DNA from: Bacteroidetes bacterium SB0662_bin_6
GTDB taxonomy: Bacteria; Bacteroidota; Rhodothermia; Rhodothermales; VXPQ01
Length of the DNA: 64,000 nucleotides
Reading direction: 5' to 3'
NCBI GenBank assembly: GCA_009839485.1
Contig: VXPQ01000023.1
Location: 1-64,000 of the forward strand
The position numbers and the translations under genes are program-made. The stretch's first letter is position 1. Every line of letters starts with the position of its first letter. This document shows, in pieces, positions 1 through 8,500 of this stretch. Below the pieces are notes generated by a model. The model ran no database searches. It saw only the letters and a program-made list of their open reading frames with translations, and was not told the origin of the DNA.

Positions 1-571
1 TCTCGTAGTTGCGCACCCCGCTGGTCTCGACCAGGGACACGTTCGGGAGCGCTGCAAGATCGTCCTCGATCCGGTAGGCGAGCTCCTTCAGCGAACGCTC
101 GGGAACGTCGCCGTAGAGGACGAGACGCATCATGCTTTGCGCGTTCGTCATCTCCCGGATCTGGGGCCGCTCGGCGCCGCCCGGGAACGTCTGAATCCGC
201 CCCACCGCCGACTCGATTTCGTCCTTCTTGGCGCCCATCTCCGTACCCGAGTTGACTTCAACCCTGACGGACGCCATCCCCGGGGCCGCTACGGACCTGA
301 CCGTCTTCACGTCCGCCAGTCCCCGGACCTCATCCTCGATCTTGACGACGATGGCCTCTTCCACCTCCTCGGGCGTTGCGCCGGGGAACGGCACCGAGAT
401 CTCGAACTGGTTGAAGGGCACCGTGGGCCACGCTTCCTGCTCGAGACCGGTCAGCGACACGAGACCCACCGCGAGGATGCCGAACATCAGCAGGTTGGCC
501 GCGACGCCGTTGCCCGCCATGTAGGCGATCGGTCCACGGGGTTCGGCGTGGTTGCTTCGGTTGGAATTCAT
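1..571 (-). CDS. RND-family efflux permease (AcrB/HAE1-like), N-terminal part, cut by window start
   Basis: About 190 residues are visible, reading leftward from an ATG at 569-571 off the window. The protein starts with a short polar stretch, then a first membrane helix (about residues 20-43, rich in Leu/Val/Gly), then the start of the periplasmic porter domain with the family pattern FPGATPEEVEE at about 63-73. RND permeases are inner-membrane proton/substrate antiporters of about 1,000 residues that work with a membrane-fusion protein and an outer-membrane channel, so more than 80% of the gene lies outside the window. No good Shine-Dalgarno precedes the ATG; a second in-frame Met lies at residue 18. 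The substrate cannot be told from this part. The family call is firm. Confidence 0.85.
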   Translation of the reverse strand, partial: MNSNRSNHAEPRGPIAYMAGNGVAANLLMFGILAVGLVSLTGLEQEAWPTVPFNQFEISVPFPGATPEEVEEAIVVKIEDEVRGLADVKTVRSVAAPGMASVRVEVNSGTEMGAKKDEIESAVGRIQTFPGGAERPQIREMTNAQSMMRLVLYGDVPERSLKELAYRIEDDLAALPNVSLVETSGVRNYE

Positions 572-652
572 TGGTGCGGGTCGGAGCGGGTCTGGAGAAG
601 CACCTGCGTGTCGGTGGGCTGCAGCAAGAGTTTGAGTCCGATGCCTACCAGC

Positions 653-836
653 TGTGATCTCTCAACAGGTTGTTCATTAGATCCTGACGTCCGAATTTAT
701 CATGGACAGCCGCACCGAAAACCAGGGAGAGATCCAAATGAAGATACACAAAAATGCCCGATTGACGCCGAAGGGTCGAGAGATTCTGGTTTGCCGCATC
801 GTTAACGAGGGGCTTCGCGTCGAGGAAGCCGCCCGG
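653..836 (+). mobile_element. IS481-type insertion sequence remnant (5' end only)
   Basis: The stretch ends in a reading frame that begins like IS481 transposases (see the pseudogene entry), preceded by about 85 bp of leader. A TGT at 653-655 could be the left tip, as IS481 ends usually begin 5'-TGT; this boundary is inferred. Similarity stops near 836, where the sequence becomes the 3' end of the LOG-family gene read on the other strand. No right end or remainder of the transposase is nearby, so the element was deleted down to its first 180 bp or so. Confidence 0.6.
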
Positions 837-869
837 ATTCGCCCAGAATCCACTGGGGTTTCAGATTGA
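738..869 (+). pseudogene. Truncated IS481 transposase N-terminus
   Basis: An ATG at 738 opens a 43-codon frame ending at TGA 867-869. Its first 11 residues, MKIHKNARLTP, followed by a GRE motif and the start of a helix-turn-helix (EGLRVEEAAR), match the usual N-terminus of IS481-family transposases. After about residue 33 the frame runs into sequence belonging to the opposite-strand LOG gene and ends, so the DDE catalytic core is absent. It cannot encode an active transposase. The frame overlaps the LOG gene tail on the other strand. Confidence 0.7.
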
Positions 870-1587
870 GGTGGAATCGCGCGTTGGCCGCTTTGACGAT
901 GCTGGAGACGGCTTCCTCAGGGGAATCGGTAATCACCCACCGATCAGCGTCCTCCGGACTGATTGTCCCCTCGCGAACCATGGTATGGGAAACGAAGTCG
1001 ATCATTTCCGACCAGTACTCGGCACCCATCACAACGACCGGCAAATCCAGTATCTTCCCCGTCTGCACCAGGGTAAGCGTTTCAAATATCTCATCCAGGG
1101 TGCCGAAACCACCCGGCAGCACCACGAATGCATAGGAGTATTTGACCAGCATCACCTTGCGGACAAAGAAGTGGTTGAACTCCACCCACTGGTCCAGATA
1201 CGGGTTGGGGTCCTGCTCTTCGGGAAGCTCGATATTGCAGCCGATACTGCGTCCGCCTGCCTCCTGGGCTCCGCGGTTGGCGGCCTCCATAATACCGGGG
1301 CCTCCTCCGGTCATCACGGTGAACCCTGCGGCGGCCAGTTCGCCACCTACCTGTCGGGCCAACTGGTAGTAGACGTGATCTTCGGGGAAGCGGGCCGAAC
1401 CGAAAACCGTCACGCAAGGCCCGACAAAATGCAGCTTGCGAAAGCCCCGGAGGAATTCGAAGAAGATGCGCACGGCCCGGATCAGTTCGGCCAGCCGCCT
1501 GCCCGGTCCGCTCAGGAAAAAGCGCTCCTCCAGCGTGCTTTTTCCGGAACGCGGCGATCCTGGATTTACATTCTTCGATGTCTTCAC
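802..1587 (-). CDS. LOG family protein (TIGR00730, lysine decarboxylase-like Rossmann fold)
   Basis: The 261-residue protein has the LOG-family Rossmann fold: VTVFGSARFP at about 59-68, a GGGPGIMEAANRGA segment at about 93-106, and the PGGFGTLDE motif near 158-166. LOG proteins are nucleotide 5'-monophosphate nucleosidases (phosphoribohydrolases) that release free bases such as cytokinins; many bacterial members have uncertain roles. The first 35-45 residues are a poorly conserved basic extension, so a later start is possible. The final dozen residues and the TAA stop come from the IS481 remnant at 653-836, so the native C-terminus was replaced. The fold core is intact, so it may still work. 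Confidence 0.85.
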   Translation of the reverse strand: MKTSKNVNPGSPRSGKSTLEERFFLSGPGRRLAELIRAVRIFFEFLRGFRKLHFVGPCVTVFGSARFPEDHVYYQLARQVGGELAAAGFTVMTGGGPGIMEAANRGAQEAGGRSIGCNIELPEEQDPNPYLDQWVEFNHFFVRKVMLVKYSYAFVVLPGGFGTLDEIFETLTLVQTGKILDLPVVVMGAEYWSEMIDFVSHTMVREGTISPEDADRWVITDSPEEAVSSIVKAANARFHLNLKPQWILGESGRLPRREAPR

Positions 1588-1710
1588 TTGCCGGGGTGGA
1601 TGTTATGCTCCGATATTTTTCAATAAGTCGTTATTTTTCAGGAAATTATGATTTAATCAGGAGCTTGTCCTGTATAATCCCCCTGGCGCTGCTATACACG
1701 CCTTCCGATT

Positions 1711-2262
1711 CTACCGTATCGCCACCTCCCTGCATGACTCCGACCAGTTTGGATTCCGGTCAAATCCAGGCGGACTCGCAAGCGGACAGAGGCGCAACAC
1801 GCCATGAATCATGGCGCCGCCCTCTGCAGCCTGACCCCATACCTTCGCCTCCTGTTTCCATAGCGCTGCTTCCTGCTCCCATTTTTCCGCTGTGCGTTCT
1901 TGTGCCTCCACAATCTCCCACCACTTGTCCGGGGTTTCAATCCGTGCCATATAGAATGCCTCCACCGCCAATCTTCGCGCTTTTTCCGCGCGTTGTAACG
2001 CCTCCGACGCCAACGCCCGCGCCTGCACCGCCAATGCGTCATATTCCGCTGCATTCCGGGAATCGTTACGGGCCGCCCGCGCCAGGGCAGCGAATGTCCC
2101 CGGACGGGTCGCTCTTAGCTTTTTCCTCTGGGCTTCTTCCCGTTGATCATGATCGTTTATTGAACCGCCTGTCGTCCCTTCCCATATTTGCCCTTGCGCC
2201 ACGGAGGGCAACATAGCGAGCATAATCGTCAGGATGGCAATGCGTACAGCCGATCGCTTCAT
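1711..2262 (-). CDS. Secreted Ala/Glu-rich coiled-coil protein of unknown function
   Basis: The start at 2260-2262 gives a clear Sec signal peptide (MKRSAVRIAILTIML, cleavage likely after AQG at about residue 24). A longer frame adds 28 unlikely residues upstream. The mature part of about 160 residues is mostly helical, rich in Ala, Glu, Arg and Trp, with heptad-like spacing at about 70-145 (repeated A..A...R and EAQERTAEKWEQEA). Two Cys lie near the C-terminus. I do not recognise the family. It is divergent from the TPR gene that follows, and the upstream DNA of the two genes overlaps between 2262 and 2494. Confidence 0.55.
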   Translation of the reverse strand: MKRSAVRIAILTIMLAMLPSVAQGQIWEGTTGGSINDHDQREEAQRKKLRATRPGTFAALARAARNDSRNAAEYDALAVQARALASEALQRAEKARRLAVEAFYMARIETPDKWWEIVEAQERTAEKWEQEAALWKQEAKVWGQAAEGGAMIHGVLRLCPLASPPGFDRNPNWSESCREVAIR

Positions 2263-2493
2263 GGGTTGGTGTGTTTTACGAGGAAAAGATTTCGTGAAAC
2301 AGGGGTACCGCCGGATATCCTCAAGCGTTCCATGTCCCCGTGCCATTCATCCGGCACCGGATATAGTCCGCCAAAAGCGGTATCGAAAAAGCGCATCGGG
2401 ATGGGGCGGTCTCGACTGGCGGCGGGATGTGACTGGGGGAACATTGGGATATGCCTTAAGTTGGCCTCAAACGAACAGCAAGGAAAGCTGAAG

Positions 2494-4080
2494 ATGAAAA
2501 AACAAAGGCGGTTCCCGGCGGCCACGATCCCGGCGCTCATCACGGTGGTAGCGCTTCTCATGCTCAACCCCGTGAGGAGCGCCGCCCAGAACTTCGGATC
2601 GGTCACCTTCCCGACCTCGGGAGCCGCCGAAGCGCAGCCGTACTTCGAGGCTGGTCTCCTGTTGCTCCACAACTTCGAGTACGAGGACGCCGCAACCCAA
2701 TTCCGGAGAGCCCGCGAGATCGATCCGGGCTTCGCAATGGCGTATTGGGGCGAGGCCCAGACCCACAATCACCCGATCTGGATGCAGCAGGACCGCGACG
2801 CGGCGCTGGCCATCCTGGCGAAGTACGCTCCCACCACCGCCGAGCGCCTCGCACGGGTTCCGACCGAGCGCGAACGGGACTGGTTCGAGACCGTCGAGGT
2901 CCTCTACGGAGACGGCCCCAAGCAGAAGCGCGACTTCCTCTACCGGGACGCCATGCGCCGCCTCTCCGAGAAGTACCCCGACGACCACGACGCCGCGGCC
3001 CTCTACGCCCTCTCGCTCCTCGGCACCGCGCACGACGGCCGCGATTTCGCGATCTACATGAAGGCCGCCGCCGTCGCGCAACCCGTCTTCGAGGCCAACC
3101 CGATGCACCCCGGCGCCGCCCACTACATCATCCACGCCTTCGACGATCCCATCCACGCGCCGCTCGGACTCCCCGCGGCGCGCGCCTACTCGGAGATCGC
3201 GCCGGACGCCTCCCACGCGCAGCACATGACCTCGCACATCTTCGTGGCCATGGGGCTCTGGGACGATGTGGTGATCGCGAACGTGCGCGCCCGGGACGTA
3301 CAGAACGCGGGGCTGGAGCGGAAGGGGCGGCGGACGAACGTGTGCGGGCATTATACGTCGTGGCTGCACTACGGTCACCTGCAGCTGGGACGGTTGAAGG
3401 ACGCGGCCGCCGTGATGGAGGCGTGCCGGGAACGCATGGCCGACGACCCGAGCCGGGGAGAGGCGGACCACTTCGTGAACATGCGGGCCCGCGCGGTGAT
3501 CGACGCGGGGGACTGGGCGGGGGCGGGAGAGTTGACCGCCGACCTGGAGGCGTTCCCGAATCTGGCGCTGCCGTACGACTTCGTCGACGCGCTTGCCGCG
3601 CTCCGGACCGGCGACCTGGACGGCGCCGTGCAGCTCCGGTCCCGCTACGGTACGCCCAACGACGAGCGCGACCCGCGACGGGGCATCCTTCTCCACGAGC
3701 TGGACGGGTTGATCGCTTTAGCCACGGGCGACGCGGACGCCGGGATCGCGGTGCTGGAAGAGGCAGCCCGGCTCGAAGAATCTCTGCCGTACGAGTTCGG
3801 CCCCCCGGCGACACTCATGCCGCCCCACGAACTCCTCGCGACCGAGCTGGCCGCGCTTGGCCGCCACTCCGAAGCGCGGGCCGCCTGGGAGGAGCAGCTC
3901 GCCCGTACTCCGAAACGCACCCAATCGCTGCTGGGCCTGGCCGGCGCCGCCATGGCTCTGGGCGACGAGGTCGCGGCGCGTGAGACCTACGCCGTGCTCG
4001 CAGAAGTGTGGGCAAGGGCGGACAGGGGTGTTTCAGTCCCGACGGGTTCCGGCAGGTCCAGGAGCCTTGGCAGTCCGTGA
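2494..4080 (+). CDS. Secreted tetratricopeptide-repeat protein
   Basis: The ATG at 2494 follows an AGGAAAG Shine-Dalgarno at 2481-2487 and gives a 528-residue protein with a signal peptide (cleavage near SAAQ, about residue 32). The frame is open further upstream, but that part looks non-coding. TPR-like helices start at about 48 (LLLLHNFEYEDAATQFRRA) and recur, with histidine-rich spots such as THNHP, HYIIHAFDDP and HAQHMTSHIF that typify a family of predicted periplasmic TPR proteins often found in Gemmatimonadota-like genomes. The role is unknown. Base composition is far more GC-rich than the neighbouring core genes, and the C-terminal tail of about 15 residues is Arg/Ser/Gly-rich and looks as if it may follow a late frameshift. 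Confidence 0.75.
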   Translation: MKKQRRFPAATIPALITVVALLMLNPVRSAAQNFGSVTFPTSGAAEAQPYFEAGLLLLHNFEYEDAATQFRRAREIDPGFAMAYWGEAQTHNHPIWMQQDRDAALAILAKYAPTTAERLARVPTERERDWFETVEVLYGDGPKQKRDFLYRDAMRRLSEKYPDDHDAAALYALSLLGTAHDGRDFAIYMKAAAVAQPVFEANPMHPGAAHYIIHAFDDPIHAPLGLPAARAYSEIAPDASHAQHMTSHIFVAMGLWDDVVIANVRARDVQNAGLERKGRRTNVCGHYTSWLHYGHLQLGRLKDAAAVMEACRERMADDPSRGEADHFVNMRARAVIDAGDWAGAGELTADLEAFPNLALPYDFVDALAALRTGDLDGAVQLRSRYGTPNDERDPRRGILLHELDGLIALATGDADAGIAVLEEAARLEESLPYEFGPPATLMPPHELLATELAALGRHSEARAAWEEQLARTPKRTQSLLGLAGAAMALGDEVAARETYAVLAEVWARADRGVSVPTGSGRSRSLGSP

Positions 4081-4248
4081 GTAAAACCGCCCGAGCACCG
4101 AGAGCGGTGAGGCACCACGCTGCAACTTTTAGTCTCATCAAGCCCAATGACTAAATCCGTGTGGGGCTTCCCCAATTCCGTGCTTCCCCGTCTCAACCGC
4201 CGCCAATACGGCGCCCCTTAAACCCCCGAAATCGTCGTTTTGAGTAAT

Positions 4249-4292
4249 TTCTACTCCATTTCTAATACTTTTCTACTCCATTTCTAATACTT
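4249..4292. repeat. Perfect 22-bp tandem duplication in the 310-bp gap before mfd
   Basis: Two exact, abutting 22-bp copies (4249-4270 and 4271-4292), each starting TTCTACTCCA and ending CTAATACTT, lie in an AT-rich strip just upstream of mfd. The rest of the gap 4081-4390 has no gene I can support; short frames there lack any family signal. The duplication ends about 100 bp before the mfd start and could affect its promoter, but no clear -35/-10 pair was recognised. Confidence 0.8.
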
Positions 4293-4390
4293 TTTTACAC
4301 ACTGCAGGTATTTATGGATACGGATGGCTGCATGGATTTTTCCGCCCTTGTGAACCTCCCGGCCCGTTTCGTCGTTTTCCGTCGCGCCGG

Positions 4391-7300
4391 GTGCGCAAGC
4401 GCTCCCATGCGGCAGCGGCTCTGCGTCTTTTCTCCACAAAATCCGTTCGACCCGTGGCTCTTGCTTCGATCCGCAGGCAACTGGCCTCCACGGACACCTT
4501 CCGCAAGGTGTGCGCATGGTGCAAGCGGATGGATCCCCAAGCGCCGTCCACCCTCCAGGTGAAAGGACTGGCAGGATCCGTCTCGTCTTTCCTGCTCGGA
4601 CAACTCCACGAAACCGCCAAGGCGTCGCAAAGCCTCTGCGTCTATGTGGCGCCGGACGAAGAAATAGCGGCCTGGGCCTTCGGAGACATCGCCCAGCTCG
4701 TCGAGGAAGACCAGGGCGTCGTGCGGCTGCCGGCCACCGGACACAAACCCTACGACACCGAACAACTGGACGATCCGGCCCCGCTCATTGCCCGGGGCGA
4801 TGTGCTCCAGCAGATAGCCGAAGGATTCCGCGGCCTCGTGGTAACCAGCGTCGAGGCGCTCGTGGAAATGGCCCCGGCGACGGAAACGGTCCGAAACCGG
4901 ACGATTTCCATCGCCTCGGGGGCCGTATTTCCCCCCGAAGACCTTGCAAACCGCCTTGTGGAGCTGGGTTTCGAACATGTCGAGTTCGTGGAACGGCCCG
5001 GAGAAATGGCGCTGCGGGGCGGCATCCTCGACATCTATCCATTTACCGGCTCTTGGCCCGTGCGGGCTGAATTCTTCGGCGACGAGATAGAATCCCTGCG
5101 GGAATTCGATCCCCGGTCGCAACGATCCGTCAGCCGCCTGACCGTGGCCCGCCTCGTCCCGAATATGGGAAACGACCTTTCCGGCAACAGCGCGCACGCC
5201 CCTATCTTCGAACAATTCCCCGAACGAACCCTCCTCATCACAACGGACGAAGAAGGACTTGTAGAGAAGGCCGCCGAACAGTTCGATGCCGCTGCAAAAG
5301 CCTGGCATCATACACTGGACGAAGACAACGAGGCGCCCGCCCCCGCCACGCGGTATCTCTCCGCTGAACTCTTCGAGAAATCCCTGCTCCGGTACAATCG
5401 GGTGCTGCTCGGTTCGTTCTCCGGCGCCGGGGAAGAAACGCTCCAATTCGAGGCATCGCCGCAACCGGATTTCAATGGAAACATCGGCCTTCTGCGCAGC
5501 CGTATTCTGGCCAATGCCGAACAGGGCGCCCGCACATTCATCCTTTGCGACAGCCGGGGACAGGAGGTCCGCCTGTCCGAATTGCTCGACGACGAGACCG
5601 CGCAGCAAAGCGTCCGCATCTCCATCGAATCGCTGCACGAAGGATTCGAAATCCCTTCGCTCGGCCTCGCCGTCTACACGGATCACCAGATATTCAACCG
5701 GTATCACCGCCCCTCCGTGCGCGGCCAGAAAAAACGCTACGGCGGCCTTAGTCTGCAAGCGCTCAAGAATCTCTCGCCCGGCGATTTCGTGGTGCATGTG
5801 GATTACGGCATCGGTCGGTTCGCCGGGCTCCACCGCATTACCGTACGCGAGAAACAGCAGGAATCCGTGAAAGTGCTTTTCCGGGACGAAGATGTCCTGT
5901 ATGTCAATGTCAACGCACTGCACAAACTCCATAAATACTCGGGCAAGGACGGCCGTCCGCCTGCGCTCACCAAACTCGGTTCCGGGCAGTGGGAACGCAC
6001 GAAATCCCGCACCAAGTGCAAGGTCAAGGACATGGCGCGCGACCTGATCGCGCTCTACGCAAAGCGGAAGCAATCCGCCGGGGTCGCTTTTTCCCCGGAT
6101 ACGGTCTGGCAACGGGAAATGGAAGCCTCATTCCGGTACGAAGACACGCCCGATCAGACCACCGCAACGAATTCCGTCAAAGGCGATATGGAAGCTCCGG
6201 TGCCTATGGACCGGCTCATCTGCGGAGATGTCGGGTTCGGCAAAACGGAAGTCGCTGTCCGGGCAGCTTTCAAGGCAGCGCAGGACGGCAAGCAGGTGGC
6301 CGTGCTTGTGCCCACGACGATCCTTGCCGCACAACATTTCGAAACCTTCTCGAAAAGGCTGAACAAGTACCCGGTTAAAGTGGAAATGATGTCGCGTTTC
6401 CGTTCCGGCGCCGTGCAAAAGCAGATCGCCAAGAAGATCGAGGAAGGAGCCGTCGACATCGTGGTGGGCACCCATCGCCTGACATCGCAGGATATCCGGT
6501 TCAAGGACCTGGGGCTGCTCATTATCGACGAGGAACAGCGCTTCGGGGTAGCCGTCAAGGAGCGCCTGCGGAAGTTGCGCGCCGAAGTGGACACGCTTAC
6601 CCTTACGGCCACCCCGATCCCCCGAACCCTCCAGTTCTCGCTGCTGGGCGCCCGCGACTTGTCGCTCGTCACCACGCCGCCGCCGAACCGGCGCCCTGTC
6701 AACACCGAGATTCACACCTTCGACAAGAATCTCATCCGGGATGCAATCCTGTATGAAATCAGCCGGGGCGGGCAGGTATTCTTCCTGCACAACAACATCT
6801 GCAATATGGACGAAATGGCCGACAGCCTGCGCCTCATCGTACCCGATGTACGCATGCGGACAGCCCACGGGCAGATGAAATCGAGCGAACTGGAACGGGT
6901 CATGACAGACTTTATCGCAGGGCGTTTCGACGTACTCGTGAGCACCAGTATCATCGAGAACGGCCTCGATATACCTAATGCCAATACCATCATCGTCAAC
7001 CGGGCCGATCGGTTCGGACTCGCCGAATTGCATCAGCTACGGGGACGGGTCGGGCGGTCGGACCGGAAGGCTTTCTGCTACCTGCTCGTTTCGTCCATCC
7101 ACGGGCTTACGCGCGAGGCGCGGCGCAGACTGCAAGCCGTCGAAGAGTTTTCCGATCTGGGAAGCGGCTTCCATCTGGCCATGCGCGACCTGGACATCCG
7201 GGGAGCCGGAAATCTCCTTGGGGGCGAGCAAAGCGGTTTTATCGAGGAGGTAGGCTTCGAAACCTACCACAAGATTCTCGAGGAGGCCGTGCTGGAACTC

Positions 7301-7825
7301 CGGGAAGAAGAATTCCCGGACGTACTGGACGAGGAAACGGCGCCGGGCGTCCCCGAAACCACGGTGGATATCGAAGAAGACGCCTTCATCCCGGAGCGCT
7401 ACATCTCGAACAACGTAGAACGCCTGAACATCTACCGCCGCATCAGTGAAGCCGTGGACGCCCGGGCGCTGGCAACCATCCGCGACGAGATGCAGGATCG
7501 TTTCGGCGCCCTCCCCGCCGAGGTGAATCACCTGTTTGCTGCGGCCGAAATGAAATTCCTTGGCCAGACGCTGCGCCTGCCCAGAGTGCTTTTCAAGAAC
7601 AAGCGGCTTTTTCTATACATGCCGTCCCCGGAAGGCGATCCGTATTTCCATGAGCAACTGTTCTACGGTTTTCTCGAGCGGCTGAGCGGATTGGACCGGA
7701 GGTATGTATTGAAGGAAACGAAAAGCCGGACGCTGCGGGCGATTGTACAGGAGGTCCCGAGGCTTTCCGACGCCCAAAATATTCTGCACCGCCTGCAGCC
7801 CGAACCGGCGAAAACAGCGGCATAA
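4391..7825 (+). CDS. mfd: Transcription-repair coupling factor Mfd
   Basis: The 1,144-residue protein removes stalled RNA polymerase from DNA lesions and recruits UvrA. The UvrB-like N-terminal module includes GEMALRGGILDIYPF at about 204-218. The CarD-type polymerase-interaction domain starts at LSPGDFVVHVDYGIG (about 460-475). The translocase has Walker A GDVGFGKTE near 614, a DEEQ box (IIDEEQRFGV) near 713, and the QLRGRVGRS motif VI near 885-893. The TRCF C-terminal domain holds the ISEAVDARAL region and ends at residue 1144. The GTG at 4391 is chosen because Bacteroidota Mfd proteins carry about 55 residues before the LKGL-like segment; an ATG further in would cut that. The gene ends 17 bp before convergent rsmG. 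Confidence 0.96.
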   Translation: MRKRSHAAAALRLFSTKSVRPVALASIRRQLASTDTFRKVCAWCKRMDPQAPSTLQVKGLAGSVSSFLLGQLHETAKASQSLCVYVAPDEEIAAWAFGDIAQLVEEDQGVVRLPATGHKPYDTEQLDDPAPLIARGDVLQQIAEGFRGLVVTSVEALVEMAPATETVRNRTISIASGAVFPPEDLANRLVELGFEHVEFVERPGEMALRGGILDIYPFTGSWPVRAEFFGDEIESLREFDPRSQRSVSRLTVARLVPNMGNDLSGNSAHAPIFEQFPERTLLITTDEEGLVEKAAEQFDAAAKAWHHTLDEDNEAPAPATRYLSAELFEKSLLRYNRVLLGSFSGAGEETLQFEASPQPDFNGNIGLLRSRILANAEQGARTFILCDSRGQEVRLSELLDDETAQQSVRISIESLHEGFEIPSLGLAVYTDHQIFNRYHRPSVRGQKKRYGGLSLQALKNLSPGDFVVHVDYGIGRFAGLHRITVREKQQESVKVLFRDEDVLYVNVNALHKLHKYSGKDGRPPALTKLGSGQWERTKSRTKCKVKDMARDLIALYAKRKQSAGVAFSPDTVWQREMEASFRYEDTPDQTTATNSVKGDMEAPVPMDRLICGDVGFGKTEVAVRAAFKAAQDGKQVAVLVPTTILAAQHFETFSKRLNKYPVKVEMMSRFRSGAVQKQIAKKIEEGAVDIVVGTHRLTSQDIRFKDLGLLIIDEEQRFGVAVKERLRKLRAEVDTLTLTATPIPRTLQFSLLGARDLSLVTTPPPNRRPVNTEIHTFDKNLIRDAILYEISRGGQVFFLHNNICNMDEMADSLRLIVPDVRMRTAHGQMKSSELERVMTDFIAGRFDVLVSTSIIENGLDIPNANTIIVNRADRFGLAELHQLRGRVGRSDRKAFCYLLVSSIHGLTREARRRLQAVEEFSDLGSGFHLAMRDLDIRGAGNLLGGEQSGFIEEVGFETYHKILEEAVLELREEEFPDVLDEETAPGVPETTVDIEEDAFIPERYISNNVERLNIYRRISEAVDARALATIRDEMQDRFGALPAEVNHLFAAAEMKFLGQTLRLPRVLFKNKRLFLYMPSPEGDPYFHEQLFYGFLERLSGLDRRYVLKETKSRTLRAIVQEVPRLSDAQNILHRLQPEPAKTAA

Positions 7826-7842
7826 GCGCTTGGCAAACCGGT

Positions 7843-8490
7843 TCAGGTGCGGGCCGTGCAGGCCAGCATCGCCTTGTCACGGAACCAGGGGCGCGGGTCC
7901 ATATCCGCAAGCTCGATCCGCTCGATATCCGCCTCGCCGGCGATGGACGCTATTTCATCCGTGAGATCGCCCCCCTTGAGGCAAATTACGCCGGGCCGCC
8001 ATGTGTCCGCAGCCATGGGGTCGGCGAAAGGCCGCGCAATCCGGTCATGCCATCCCCATAAATCCCTGAGCGGCGCCGTAGCGCGCGACACCGAATAGGT
8101 GCATTCGGCATGCGTGTCTTCGGCGAGCGCTTCTGCGGGGCCGTGCCAGACCCTGATGTTCGCGAGCCCGAGCCGCCGGATCATAGCGCGCAGGGTCTGT
8201 ACCTTCTTCCCGACCTTGTCCACGGCAACGACCTGAATATCCGGGCACGCGATCGCAAGAGGAACAGCGGGAAGTCCTCCTCCGGTACCCCAATCGACCA
8301 CCACCGCCCCCGGAAGAAAGCGCCGGTGCGTCAGAAACAGGCAGTGCAGACAATGCATCCGGACCGCTTCCGCATCCGCGTCGCGCGAAACAAGATTGAT
8401 GCGCCGGTTGAAATCGAGGAGCATCGCCTGGTAAGCGTTCAGGAGACGCCGCTGCTCGTCGCTCAGTGCCCGAAAAGGATCCCAAGGCAT
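7843..8490 (-). CDS. rsmG: 16S rRNA (guanine527-N7)-methyltransferase RsmG
   Basis: The 215-residue protein uses S-adenosylmethionine to methylate G527 of 16S rRNA. The SAM-binding signature VVDWGTGGGLPAVPLAI (about 67-83) is the usual DxGSGxGxPG segment with small changes, and the VAVDKVGKKVQTL stretch follows as strand 2. It is the last gene of the leftward rpmH-rnpA-yidC-mnmE-mnmG-rsmG run, 10 bp after mnmG, which is its common place in bacteria. Confidence 0.93.
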   Translation of the reverse strand: MPWDPFRALSDEQRRLLNAYQAMLLDFNRRINLVSRDADAEAVRMHCLHCLFLTHRRFLPGAVVVDWGTGGGLPAVPLAIACPDIQVVAVDKVGKKVQTLRAMIRRLGLANIRVWHGPAEALAEDTHAECTYSVSRATAPLRDLWGWHDRIARPFADPMAADTWRPGVICLKGGDLTDEIASIAGEADIERIELADMDPRPWFRDKAMLACTART

Positions 8491-8500
8491 GCCAGGACCC

